Below are positions 6,691-14,682 of a DNA stretch of 35,029 bases, in pieces. The notes under the pieces were generated by a model. That model saw nothing but the letters and a program-made list of their open reading frames with translations. It was not told the DNA's origin and did not search any database. The position numbers were made by a program, and so were the translations under genes. Positions within the stretch are counted from its first letter, which is position 1; each line of letters opens with the position of its first letter. Origin of the DNA: Candidatus Magnetominusculus dajiuhuensis (GTDB lineage: Bacteria; Nitrospirota; Thermodesulfovibrionia; Thermodesulfovibrionales; Magnetobacteriaceae). The stretch lies in assembly GCA_015233465.1 (NCBI GenBank), contig JADFXP010000025.1:1-35029 (forward strand), read 5' to 3'.

Positions 6691-8843
6691 GCGCTTCTGT
6701 TCGTTTAACCAAAGACATCCCCAAAGACATACTTAATGAAAATCAAAGAATTGCAATAGAACACGATCAAGGTCCAATGCTCATACTTGCAGGTGCGGGC
6801 AGCGGGAAGACTAAGTTATTAACACATAAGTACTCCCATTTAATTAATAAATTCTCTAAATCAGATAATGAAGCCACGATATTAGCCCTTACATTTTCAA
6901 ATAATGCTGCTGAAGACATGCGGAAACAAATCTCTAACTTACTCTCTCAAGAAAATGAAAATATCAATTTAGATGATAACTGGATAGGCACATTTCATTA
7001 TATGTGTAATCGTATACTAAGGGAAGATATTCATGCAATTGGGTATCATAATAACTTCATAGTCTATGATTCCTTTGATCAAAGTACGTTAATCAAACAT
7101 ATTTTAAAGGATTTAAATATTTATGAAGCACTTTATATGGGGATTGCATCTAAGATAGATTATTTTAAGACCTCAATGATAACAGCAGAGGAATTACTTC
7201 AAAAGGGCAGCGGGTATGATTTTGATGAAAAGATAGTAAAGGTATATACGCGTTATCAAGATGAACTTAAGAAAACCTGCGTGCTTGATTTTAATGATTT
7301 GGTGATGTTGACTATAAAACTATTTGAAGAGCATCCAGATATACTGGATAAATATAGAAATCTCTTTACGCATATATTAGTAGATGAGTTTCAGGACATA
7401 AATTTTGCACAATATAAACTGCTTTTGATGCTGGCTAATTCAAATAATAATATCTGTGTAGTTGGAGATGATGATCAGAGTATATATAAATTTAAGGGCT
7501 CAGATGTAGATAATATCTTGACGAAATTTGAGCAGGACTTTCCTAAGTCAAGTATTGTTAAACTTGAACAGACATATAGATGTTCACAAAATATCCTTGA
7601 TGCCTCACACAGTGTGATACACAAAAATATAAATCGTAGGTCTAAGCAGCTTTGGACGACAAAGGGATCTGGAGAAAAGGTCAATCATCATTGGTTTATG
7701 ACTGAAGAAGAAGAGGCAAGATATATCACAAAGACTATCAAAGATCTTTACCTAAAAGGCGATTACACTTATGATCAGATAGCTATTTTATTCAGGGTAA
7801 ATCTTGTGTCAAAGGTATTAGAAAATCAACTCAAGGCAGAGCGTATTCCGTTTAATGTTATTGGCGACACTAATGTATTTTTAAATAAAGAGATCAAAGA
7901 CATTGTATCATATATAAGGCTTACATTAAATAAAGATGATAATGTCAGTTTAAGAAGGATAATAAATACCCCTCCAAGGGGGATCGGTTCAGCTACGATT
8001 AAAAAGATTGAACTGCTTGCAAAAAAGGAAGGGATAAGTTTGTATCAGGCAGCAAAAAATACGCTTGATTTAAAGGGTATTTCAAGTCTGATAAAGGACA
8101 AGCTCTCAAGTTTTATTGCATTAGTTGATGATATATCATCTCAATCATATGAGAATGTGGTAGAGGCGATAAAATATATAGATAATTTAATCGGATATAC
8201 CACTACGTTAGATGACGAGCAGTTAAAGTCAATATTTGAATTGATGTCAAATAATGCAGATACCAAATTAGTTAGATTTCTTGATACGGTTTCATTGAAA
8301 AAGGAGACTGATTTTGTATCAGACAAGGGCAGGATATCGCTGACTACCTTACATAATGTAAAGGGCATGGAGTTTCCAGTAGTATTTATAACGGGGCTTG
8401 AGGAAGGACTGCTTCCGCATTTTAAGGCATCAAGTTCAAGTTCAGAGTTGGAAGTAGAGCGAAGGTTATTTTATGTTGGGATGACCAGAGCAAGCGATAA
8501 ATTATTTGTTACAGGGGCTAAAAAGAGACGGATATACGCTAAATATCAGACTCAAGAGCCATCAAGGTTTCTTCTAGATATGCCAAGGGAGTGTTGTCAT
8601 TGGGCAGTACAGCAGCCAATTGTAATACAATCCACACTTAAACATATTCAACCTTCACCAGTATTAGTAGCTCCAACCATATTCCCATATAATACAGGGT
8701 GCAGAGTGCGTCATCCAAAATGGGGAGTAGGAGTAATCAGGGATTGTTATGGTGAGAATGATGATGTAAGGGTAACGGTTAATTTCCCTGATGTTGGAAT
8801 AAAGAGATTGGCTTTAAAGTTTGCAAATCTTGAAAGGATTTAA
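6666..8843 (+). CDS. UvrD/PcrA/Rep-type superfamily 1 DNA helicase
   Basis: The 725-residue protein has the SF1A motifs in order. Walker A is AGAGSGKT (residues 42-49) and Walker B is LVDEFQD (D240, E241). Then come VVGDDDQSIYKFKGSD, LEQTYRCSQNI, LTTLHNVKGMEFPVVFI and RRLFYVGMTRAS. The C-terminal GCRVRHPKWGVGVI segment resembles the Tudor-like RNA-polymerase-binding domain of PcrA/UvrD. It is therefore likely a 3'-5' helicase in nucleotide excision repair or transcription-coupled repair. ATG 6666 has GGAGAG eight bases upstream; ATG 6684 is an alternative. gatC follows after 16 bp. Confidence 0.92.
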   Translation: MQRDQHMLSASVRLTKDIPKDILNENQRIAIEHDQGPMLILAGAGSGKTKLLTHKYSHLINKFSKSDNEATILALTFSNNAAEDMRKQISNLLSQENENINLDDNWIGTFHYMCNRILREDIHAIGYHNNFIVYDSFDQSTLIKHILKDLNIYEALYMGIASKIDYFKTSMITAEELLQKGSGYDFDEKIVKVYTRYQDELKKTCVLDFNDLVMLTIKLFEEHPDILDKYRNLFTHILVDEFQDINFAQYKLLLMLANSNNNICVVGDDDQSIYKFKGSDVDNILTKFEQDFPKSSIVKLEQTYRCSQNILDASHSVIHKNINRRSKQLWTTKGSGEKVNHHWFMTEEEEARYITKTIKDLYLKGDYTYDQIAILFRVNLVSKVLENQLKAERIPFNVIGDTNVFLNKEIKDIVSYIRLTLNKDDNVSLRRIINTPPRGIGSATIKKIELLAKKEGISLYQAAKNTLDLKGISSLIKDKLSSFIALVDDISSQSYENVVEAIKYIDNLIGYTTTLDDEQLKSIFELMSNNADTKLVRFLDTVSLKKETDFVSDKGRISLTTLHNVKGMEFPVVFITGLEEGLLPHFKASSSSSELEVERRLFYVGMTRASDKLFVTGAKKRRIYAKYQTQEPSRFLLDMPRECCHWAVQQPIVIQSTLKHIQPSPVLVAPTIFPYNTGCRVRHPKWGVGVIRDCYGENDDVRVTVNFPDVGIKRLALKFANLERI

Positions 8844-8859
8844 TGGATAAGTTGTAATA

Positions 8860-9150
8860 ATGGGTATATCAGATAGTGATGTAGCGCATATAGAGGCGCT
8901 TTCTATGTTAAGGCTTGAGAGTGATGAGGCTGAATTATTTAAGGGTCAGCTTAATGATATTCTTTTATATATAGATAAACTGAATGAACTTGATACAAGT
9001 GATATAGAGCCAACATCGCATGTTATACCGCTGACGAATGTATTTAGGGAAGATGTGTTAGTGACAATGTCATTGAGTCAGGATGAGGCATTAAAAAATG
9101 CCCCTGATGCTTCAAAGGGGTTTTATCGAGTGCCTAAGATTATTGAATAG
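8860..9150 (+). CDS. gatC: Asp/Glu-tRNA amidotransferase subunit C
   Basis: The complete 96-residue GatC has the family core DILLYIDKLNELDTSDIEPT and the C-terminal GFYRVPKIIE. GatC stabilises the GatAB complex that amidates misacylated Glu-tRNA(Gln) or Asp-tRNA(Asn). It is probably co-transcribed with the helicase. In most genomes gatA follows, but here a convergent minus-strand gene follows 48 bp later. The bases right after gatC (9163-9180) read ATG-GCA-GAG-CTA-GTG-TAA, and MAEL is a usual way for GatA to begin, so a lost gatA start is possible. Confidence 0.92.
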   Translation: MGISDSDVAHIEALSMLRLESDEAELFKGQLNDILLYIDKLNELDTSDIEPTSHVIPLTNVFREDVLVTMSLSQDEALKNAPDASKGFYRVPKIIE

Positions 9151-9165
9151 ATAGTTGTAAGTATG

Positions 9166-9189
9166 GCAGAGCTAGTGTAACTCTTGCCG
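9166..9189. terminator. Possible bidirectional terminator between convergent genes
   Basis: GGCAGAG (9166-9172) pairs with CTCTTGCC (9182-9189), with one bulged T, between the 3' ends of gatC and the AIPR gene. The stem is short and no clear T-run follows on either strand, so the call is tentative. Confidence 0.3.
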
Positions 9190-9198
9190 TTAAATATA

Positions 9199-11094
9199 TT
9201 ATTTTTCTGCTTTATTTTTAGCATTAGATAGCAGGTCATTTATAAAAATATTATATTGTTTACCAAATTCTACGGATTTGAGTAAATTATCAATATCAGT
9301 TTTATCCAATCCCGACAATTTCTTACTATCATAAAATTCTTGATATTTGTTAATTAATTGTTCAAAATTAGTTTCAATTTGCTTAATAAATGTTTCAATA
9401 ATTGTTGAATGTTTAATCTTTATAGAATTATCTTCTTTCAAGAGTTTGACAATGTTATTAATAAACAAGTCACATTCTTTCATGAATAAAGCATAGTATA
9501 GTCCTGATAAATAATATGTGCTTTTCTTTATTATCGGCAGTTCTTTCAAATACGTTTTGTAGTGTTCATTAATAAGGTCTTTTATTTCATTTAAAATTAA
9601 TGAAGCGGTTAATAATTTAACACTTAAAATATTAAGCTCATCTGTATTGTTAGTATATTCCTCTTTATATATTCTATTGTATTCATCCTTTTTAAAAACC
9701 CTGCTTTGCCCCATTCCAGCTCTTAATTCCTGTCCTCGATATTCAAAAACAGCCCTAAATGCTAGTGCTCCTTGTACCATAGTAACTACTTTTTTTGAAG
9801 TATTTTGTCTTGCTTCACCTTTTCTGTCATATAAATAACCCAATTTATTTAGATTTTCTTGTATATCAATTTGAATTTGGTCATTTGCAAAAAAAGAAAA
9901 AGTTTTAACTGCATTTTGGTTATTTGTAGCGCTAATAACTCTTTGCTTAAAGAGCTGATTAACGGGCTTGATTTGATATATCTTTATTAAAATATTAGAT
10001 GGTCTAAATTTATCCCTTGTATCTTCATTATATTTTGCACTGTACAACGCATTAACAGTTTGGCAGCCATTAATAATCTGAAGATTTATCATTCCAATTG
10101 GCCGAGTGCCTTTTTTAGTTTTTACATCACCAATTGTGAGTTCATCACAGATTATGCTGATACCATTATTCATATAAGAAAACCATTGGCTTTCAGTAGA
10201 TGTGATTGTTTTAATTATATCCTTATTTACAGATGTTCTTTCTCCGATATATAGCCTTATGTTTTCTGAATATAATTGATTATGATGATATTTATTTTGC
10301 AGCCTTATAAGTTCATTTACATTACAAATACCAATTAATACCTTATCTGGCAGCCCAAATTCTTCTTTTTTACTGTTAATTTCAAGTCTGTACGAGTTAG
10401 GCGAGTCCATAAGTATTTCAATTGTTTCTTTAGCGATTTCTATCTTTCCGTTTATTATCAGATTCAATAATTCTTTTTCGCCATACACTTGTACGTCAAA
10501 TCCATAATTTTGTTTAGCATACTCAAACTTTCCTAATAAGTCAGAAAATGTTTTTGTATTTGTTGAGCTTATACCATAAGTATTGGTAATAAAGTGACAT
10601 TTTACCTTAATGGTTCTTAATCCCCCTTTATTAATAAATTCATCTGTTAAATCAATTATTTCTTTAAAAACAGGATTGTCTACTTCTTGGCCAGTTCTAA
10701 GTTCACGTTGTACAAATATATCGTTCATAAGTGAAGCGAATTGGTTTACGTCAACTGGAGATGCTCCTTTGGTCCCATTTTCATGTAATTTATATTGAAA
10801 AAGATGTAAATGTTTTTCTTGTTTTGAATCGGTTTCAATGAAGGCGTAAGCATCTATTAGAAGTTCTTCCTTACCTGTTAGAGCTTTATCTGTAATAACA
10901 AAATTTTCAAAAAACCCATCTTCAAATATATCCATAGCATATGACGCGCTTGTCAATATATATAATATTTTGTCATCAACATCTTTTATTGAGGTAAAAT
11001 TTTTCCCTAACTGAATTGAATAGTGTTCATGCAAACGCTTAAAGAAATCTAACTCTGTTTTCATTTTATCTGAAATGAACATATTTTTAACCAT
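9199..11094 (-). CDS. AIPR-family protein (abortive infection phage resistance), candidate defence nuclease
   Basis: The 631-residue protein carries the AIPR core: GISIICDELTIG followed by INLQIINGCQTVNALYSA, with the diagnostic NGCQT at 342-346. Upstream, LLIDAYAFIE (D81) and LFQYK (Q100, K102) have the D...QxK spacing seen in Mrr/PD-(D/E)XK-like nucleases; this nuclease reading is inference. AIPR proteins were first linked to abortive infection and often travel with restriction or defence genes, but no partner is visible. The start is uncertain: AAAGG abuts ATG 11094 and lies about 12 bases before ATG 11082. The gene looks more AT-rich and lysine-rich than its neighbours, which fits acquisition. 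Confidence 0.75.
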   Translation of the reverse strand: MVKNMFISDKMKTELDFFKRLHEHYSIQLGKNFTSIKDVDDKILYILTSASYAMDIFEDGFFENFVITDKALTGKEELLIDAYAFIETDSKQEKHLHLFQYKLHENGTKGASPVDVNQFASLMNDIFVQRELRTGQEVDNPVFKEIIDLTDEFINKGGLRTIKVKCHFITNTYGISSTNTKTFSDLLGKFEYAKQNYGFDVQVYGEKELLNLIINGKIEIAKETIEILMDSPNSYRLEINSKKEEFGLPDKVLIGICNVNELIRLQNKYHHNQLYSENIRLYIGERTSVNKDIIKTITSTESQWFSYMNNGISIICDELTIGDVKTKKGTRPIGMINLQIINGCQTVNALYSAKYNEDTRDKFRPSNILIKIYQIKPVNQLFKQRVISATNNQNAVKTFSFFANDQIQIDIQENLNKLGYLYDRKGEARQNTSKKVVTMVQGALAFRAVFEYRGQELRAGMGQSRVFKKDEYNRIYKEEYTNNTDELNILSVKLLTASLILNEIKDLINEHYKTYLKELPIIKKSTYYLSGLYYALFMKECDLFINNIVKLLKEDNSIKIKHSTIIETFIKQIETNFEQLINKYQEFYDSKKLSGLDKTDIDNLLKSVEFGKQYNIFINDLLSNAKNKAEK

Positions 11095-11168
11095 CCTTTA
11101 AAAGATAATGGAATGAGTAATGTAATACAATAGCAAAAATTTAATAAGTTCAGCAAATGGAATTTTAA

Positions 11169-11189
11169 ATGGGTTCAAAGGGAGAGTCA
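11169..11189. repeat. Fragment of the double-hairpin repeat (copy F)
   Basis: About 20 bases match the left edge of the repeat family (ATGGGTTCAAAGGGA...) with the rest deleted. It lies directly beyond the stop codon of the NrfD-like gene and before the AIPR gene, and may mark a rearrangement or insertion boundary. Confidence 0.55.
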
Positions 11190-11190
11190 T

Positions 11191-12081
11191 TTAATACAAC
11201 TGTCCGCCGATAATCCATACATATTGATGGATAAACCCTCCAATCAGTACAAATATTGAGGTAAGGAGTGGGAAAATAGTTTTAATTGTGCCTGTTTTTT
11301 CTTCGTTTTTGACTGCGTAGCCGCCGAGTATTAATGGCATAATTAGTCCGATAAAAACAGCTCCGACCCAGAAGATCAGTCCGAATTTTGAATTAAGCAC
11401 AAGCAGGGCTTCTTTCATATGGAAATATCCAAAGACATTGGTCGTAATCCAGAGGAATAGTGTAAAGATATGTATGATAATGGCAGAGCCGAGGATATTT
11501 CTTGATTTTTCTATTGATGAGAGGTTGAGTTTTGCGCCTTTGCTAAGGGACAGCGCCAATACAACAGCGCCAATGCCTGTTGTGATGAATTCTGTCATTG
11601 CTAAGACGGTTGAAGGGCCTGAAAACCAAATTGGATTTGCCTTGACTGTGGATAATAATAAACCGTGTGACAGTCCGGTTATGAAGGCTATGGGGATGCC
11701 AGATATGGCAAGTGTCTGTCTTGTGCGATAGTAATTTTTTGGCAGGACTGCATAGATGGATGAGATAATTATTAAAATTACGGTAGCCCATCCTCCCCAA
11801 GATATTGGTGAAGAAAAATTTATATCTGTATAGATCTTCCAAGCTCTAAATGGATGTCCAAGGTCTGTAAATAAAAATATTGCGCCTAAGATAATGGTGA
11901 TTGGGGAGATAATTGCGCCGACTCGATTTACGGCTTCATGTTCTGAATCATCATAGATTAAACCAATGATAGCGGCAAATATAAAAGTGCCGATACCTAT
12001 ACCGCTTAAAAATAGATTTAAAACTATATGATAATCCCAGTAGACAAAGTGAATGATGTCATATGTTGAAGTAGGGTTCAT
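11191..12081 (-). CDS. NrfD/PsrC-family quinone-interacting membrane subunit
   Basis: The 296-residue protein is almost all membrane, with about eight hydrophobic segments starting at HFVYWDYHIVLNLFLSG; an aromatic/acidic first helix followed by GIGIGTF is typical of NrfD/PsrC. Such subunits exchange electrons between the quinone pool and a ferredoxin partner and may move protons. The start overlaps the stop of the upstream ferredoxin gene by one base (TAATG), so the two are coupled. No catalytic subunit is adjacent on this strand, so its partner enzyme is unknown; the NapA-type enzyme of the same island is a candidate. Confidence 0.85.
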   Translation of the reverse strand: MNPTSTYDIIHFVYWDYHIVLNLFLSGIGIGTFIFAAIIGLIYDDSEHEAVNRVGAIISPITIILGAIFLFTDLGHPFRAWKIYTDINFSSPISWGGWATVILIIISSIYAVLPKNYYRTRQTLAISGIPIAFITGLSHGLLLSTVKANPIWFSGPSTVLAMTEFITTGIGAVVLALSLSKGAKLNLSSIEKSRNILGSAIIIHIFTLFLWITTNVFGYFHMKEALLVLNSKFGLIFWVGAVFIGLIMPLILGGYAVKNEEKTGTIKTIFPLLTSIFVLIGGFIHQYVWIIGGQLY

Positions 12082-12800
12082 TAGTCATGCAGCCTTATAA
12101 AATCGTTATGCCATAGGAGAGTTTTACCAGTAGTATAGGCATTTTGATCAAGATTAATATAAAAAACTCTGGGATTAGTTCCCATTGCCTCAAGCAGAAC
12201 TTGAGAGTTATTTTGCAAAAGTATCTGTGAGATAGAAGATTGAGGGTCATTGTAATCACCAAAGGTTCGAGCCTGTCCTATACAGGTGTTTACACATGAT
12301 GGAGTAATTCCTTGCTTGATTCTGTGAAGACAGAAATCGCATTTGCTTGCGGTTTTAGTTATTGGATGGAGAAAACGCGCATTATAAGGGCAGTTTTGAA
12401 TACAATATTTGCATCCTATGCAGTCATCGGGATTTACGACGACTATGCCGTCAGCTCTTTGATAAGTTGCACCAGTAGGACAGCCCTTGACGCAGGGAGG
12501 GTCGTCGCAGTGATTGCAGAGTACGGGTATAAAAATACGTTTAACTGCTGGATAACTGCCTCTTTCTATTATTTTAACCCAACTACGAAATACTCCAAGC
12601 GGGACATCAAATTGAGTCTTGCATGAGATGCTGCAACTATGACAGCCGATACATTTTTCAAGGTCAATGACCATGGCGTATCTTTTTTGTTGGGTGGATT
12701 TTGTTTCTTTACAGCCTAATATGGTGGCAGAGGCAGCAAGGATTCCAGTTTTTTTTAGGAAATTTCGTCGAGTTATGTTATGAATTATAACATTTTTCAA
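12081..12800 (-). CDS. NrfC/PsrB/DmsB-like 4x[4Fe-4S] ferredoxin subunit with Tat signal
   Basis: The 239-residue protein starts with a Tat motif (TRRNFLKKTG) and a hydrophobic stretch ending in LGC, which could also be a lipobox. Four cysteine groups follow: CIGCHSCSISC, CNHCDDPPCVKGCP, CIGCKYCIQNCP and CDFC with a late SCVNTC. This is the standard four-cluster periplasmic electron-transfer subunit that sits between an NrfD-type quinone subunit and a molybdenum or cytochrome catalytic subunit. It lies nine bases after the histidine kinase gene and is coupled to the NrfD-like gene. Confidence 0.9.
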   Translation of the reverse strand: MKNVIIHNITRRNFLKKTGILAASATILGCKETKSTQQKRYAMVIDLEKCIGCHSCSISCKTQFDVPLGVFRSWVKIIERGSYPAVKRIFIPVLCNHCDDPPCVKGCPTGATYQRADGIVVVNPDDCIGCKYCIQNCPYNARFLHPITKTASKCDFCLHRIKQGITPSCVNTCIGQARTFGDYNDPQSSISQILLQNNSQVLLEAMGTNPRVFYINLDQNAYTTGKTLLWHNDFIRLHD

Positions 12801-12809
12801 GATTGCTCC

Positions 12810-13802
12810 TCAATAATTGATGGCATTTTTCATGAAAAAGGTACAATGTTTGCAAGTTTTGATTTTTTGAGCATGAGTGCCTTGAATCTTTCCATCGCAA
12901 AAAGTGCCTCCAACTGCCCAGCAGCTGCGTCCAAAATGCGGATAAACAGGACATTTGATATTTGCATCTTTTTCAACGCCGCATTTCATATATTCCCAGC
13001 ATTGCTCATTCATAGATTCCTCTTCAGCCTGATAGGTAAAGCAGAGCGTAAATATAGAGCCTTTGTTTTCAAGACTGTCAACTTTAATGAATCCGCAGTG
13101 TTCTTCCATTATCTTTCTTGTAATAGAGAGCCCAAGTCCAGTGCCGTAACCAACTAATCTGCTTGAGAAAAATGGTTCAAAAATCTTGTCAAGTTTATCT
13201 TCAGGTATACCAATGCCTGTGTCTTCTATGGACAGTGTTTGATATTGAACGCCGTTCATGAAAGCCATATTGGTTTCCATTGTGACCAGTCCTCCTTCAG
13301 GCATTGAATCTATGGCATTAGAGATCAGATTGTCTAATACTTGTCTAATTTGATTTTTGTCCAGCCATAATTTGGGGAGGGTAGATAAGGACTGTTTGAT
13401 TGTGATAGAATGCTGATTAAGAACGTCAGTATATAAGGAAATTGTCTCAGTTATAATATCATTAAGGAGATAATAGTCCTTTTGAAGTTTGCTTTCGGTT
13501 GAGAAACTAAGGACATCACGCAGGATTTTTTCAAGACGCTGAACCTCAGAGACTATGATATTTGCGTATCCTTTTTCCTTAGTGTCATTTGGTAATACTT
13601 TAAGAAGACGTCTTGCAAAACCTCCAAGAGATGTTAGAGGATTTCTGATTTCATGAGCAACATCAGCGGTAAAGCGGCCGAGGGCTATTAATTTTTCCTG
13701 TCTTATTGCCTTTTCTTTGGAAAAATCATGTTCCCTGATAATGGAATTAAGCCGTTGAATCTCTTTCTTATAAGATTCTATCTCTTCATTAGGATTATTC
13801 AT
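12810..13802 (-). CDS. Soluble sensor histidine kinase with C-terminal Cys-rich (two-CW-like) domain
   Basis: The 330-residue protein has no membrane segment. A short coiled region (residues 1-38) leads to HisKA with the phosphorylated histidine in ADVAHEIRNPLTSLGG. The ATPase domain follows, with N-box LDNLISNAIDSMPEGG, IEDTGIGIPED, and G-box GYGTGLGLS. After the kinase core about 65 residues hold seven cysteines: CWEYMKCG, KCPVYPHFGRSCW, GTFCDG and TCKHC. This resembles the two-CW type domain and may bind metal or an Fe-S cluster, so the kinase may sense redox or metal state. No response regulator is adjacent. Its place in the redox operon suggests it controls it. Confidence 0.88.
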   Translation of the reverse strand: MNNPNEEIESYKKEIQRLNSIIREHDFSKEKAIRQEKLIALGRFTADVAHEIRNPLTSLGGFARRLLKVLPNDTKEKGYANIIVSEVQRLEKILRDVLSFSTESKLQKDYYLLNDIITETISLYTDVLNQHSITIKQSLSTLPKLWLDKNQIRQVLDNLISNAIDSMPEGGLVTMETNMAFMNGVQYQTLSIEDTGIGIPEDKLDKIFEPFFSSRLVGYGTGLGLSITRKIMEEHCGFIKVDSLENKGSIFTLCFTYQAEEESMNEQCWEYMKCGVEKDANIKCPVYPHFGRSCWAVGGTFCDGKIQGTHAQKIKTCKHCTFFMKNAINY

Positions 13803-13860
13803 GATTATTAATCATAACATATTAAATAAATATAACTAAATAGTTTAAGGATATTTTATG

Positions 13861-14460
13861 TTAAGAATTTTTTAAGATAATAACGCCAGCCCTAGGTGAA
13901 GGGCAGTTTTGAACACATAATCCGCATCCAACGCAGTTTGCCTCAGATATAATTGGACGGTTATTATCGTCAAGGGTTAATGCTTTATCTGGAAACGGAC
14001 AGATTTCATGGCATTTGACACAAGGACTGCCCTGCCAAGACAGACAATGATTAGGAAAAATCACAGCATGACCGATTTTAACGTCTGATTTAGAAATAGG
14101 CATAATTAGCGCTCCAGTGCTGCAAGAGCTTGAACATGGAAATGTCTCACAGAGCACGCAGGCGGATTTCCGAAATATCAAGATTGGAGTGCCGTGATTA
14201 ATAGAGTCTGGACGTTCAAACCTGATTAATGCGCCTTTTGGGCAAGAGGTTATACATTTATCGCAGCGTGAGCATTTTGTAAGGAATTCTTGTTCAGGAA
14301 TTGCCCCAGGAGGTCGAAAGAGTCCGCTTTTTAAAGGGGGAGGAGGGGGAGGCTGATTAAGCGAATTGGTAATAGATGAAAACTCCTTGACACTATTAAG
14401 GAAAAAACCTAATGTGTCTTTGAAAAAATCCTTCCTTGATATTTCATTTTTGTCTGCCAT
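13861..14460 (-). CDS. MauM/NapG-like multi-[4Fe-4S] ferredoxin
   Basis: The 199-residue ferredoxin has a proline run near the N-terminus, then FRPPGAIPEQEFL, the phrase typical of NapG/MauM proteins. Cysteine groups are CSRCDKCITSCP, CVLCETFPCSSSC, CVKCHEICP and CVGCGLCVQNCP, enough for about four clusters. No complete Tat signal is clear (SRKDFFK near the start is suggestive). It is a paralogue of the protein at 28150-28785, with matching order of motifs and the shared phrase SDVKIG. It is the first minus-strand gene of the divergent control region. Confidence 0.85.
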   Translation of the reverse strand: MADKNEISRKDFFKDTLGFFLNSVKEFSSITNSLNQPPPPPPLKSGLFRPPGAIPEQEFLTKCSRCDKCITSCPKGALIRFERPDSINHGTPILIFRKSACVLCETFPCSSSCSTGALIMPISKSDVKIGHAVIFPNHCLSWQGSPCVKCHEICPFPDKALTLDDNNRPIISEANCVGCGLCVQNCPSPRAGVIILKNS

Positions 14461-14500
14461 ATAGAATTATATGAATTATTAATACTTTTTTAAGAATAAA

Positions 14501-14525
14501 TTGTCAAGAAAATATCATTTGACAA
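14501..14525. promoter_or_regulatory. Inverted repeat TTGTCAA-N11-TTGACAA, candidate operator
   Basis: The arms TTGTCAA (14501-14507) and TTGACAA (14519-14525) are perfect reverse complements with an 11-bp spacer. The right arm contains a TTGACA that could serve as a -35 for plus-strand transcription. It lies in the 222-bp divergent region and may bind a regulator. No direct evidence. Confidence 0.45.
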
Positions 14526-14530
14526 AAATA

Positions 14531-14546
14531 TATGATATATATCATA
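14531..14546. promoter_or_regulatory. 16-bp perfect palindrome, FNR/CRP-family-like site
   Basis: TATGATATATATCATA (14531-14546) is a perfect palindrome with half-sites TGAT-N4-ATCA, matching the centre of the FNR/DNR consensus TTGAT-N4-ATCAA. Centred at 14538.5, it could act on both divergent units. Oxygen or nitrogen-oxide control of a nitrate-type redox island would fit, but this is inference. Confidence 0.5.
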
Positions 14547-14682
14547 GTATTTTATATCCATCCAATTTAAACTTATTACATTGCTGTTGTTTGAATGTTT
14601 ACAGTCTCGTGAAAAGCATATCAATACAAATATAGAAACAGGGATTTTATTATTTCTACTCTATTAAAAGGCAGGGTAAAAA

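Noticed and set aside
11438..13157. Plus-strand open frames of roughly 100-125 codons across the NrfD, ferredoxin and kinase genes
   Set aside because: They lie opposite strong family-matched coding sequences, have no ribosome sites or recognisable domains, and are antisense shadows.
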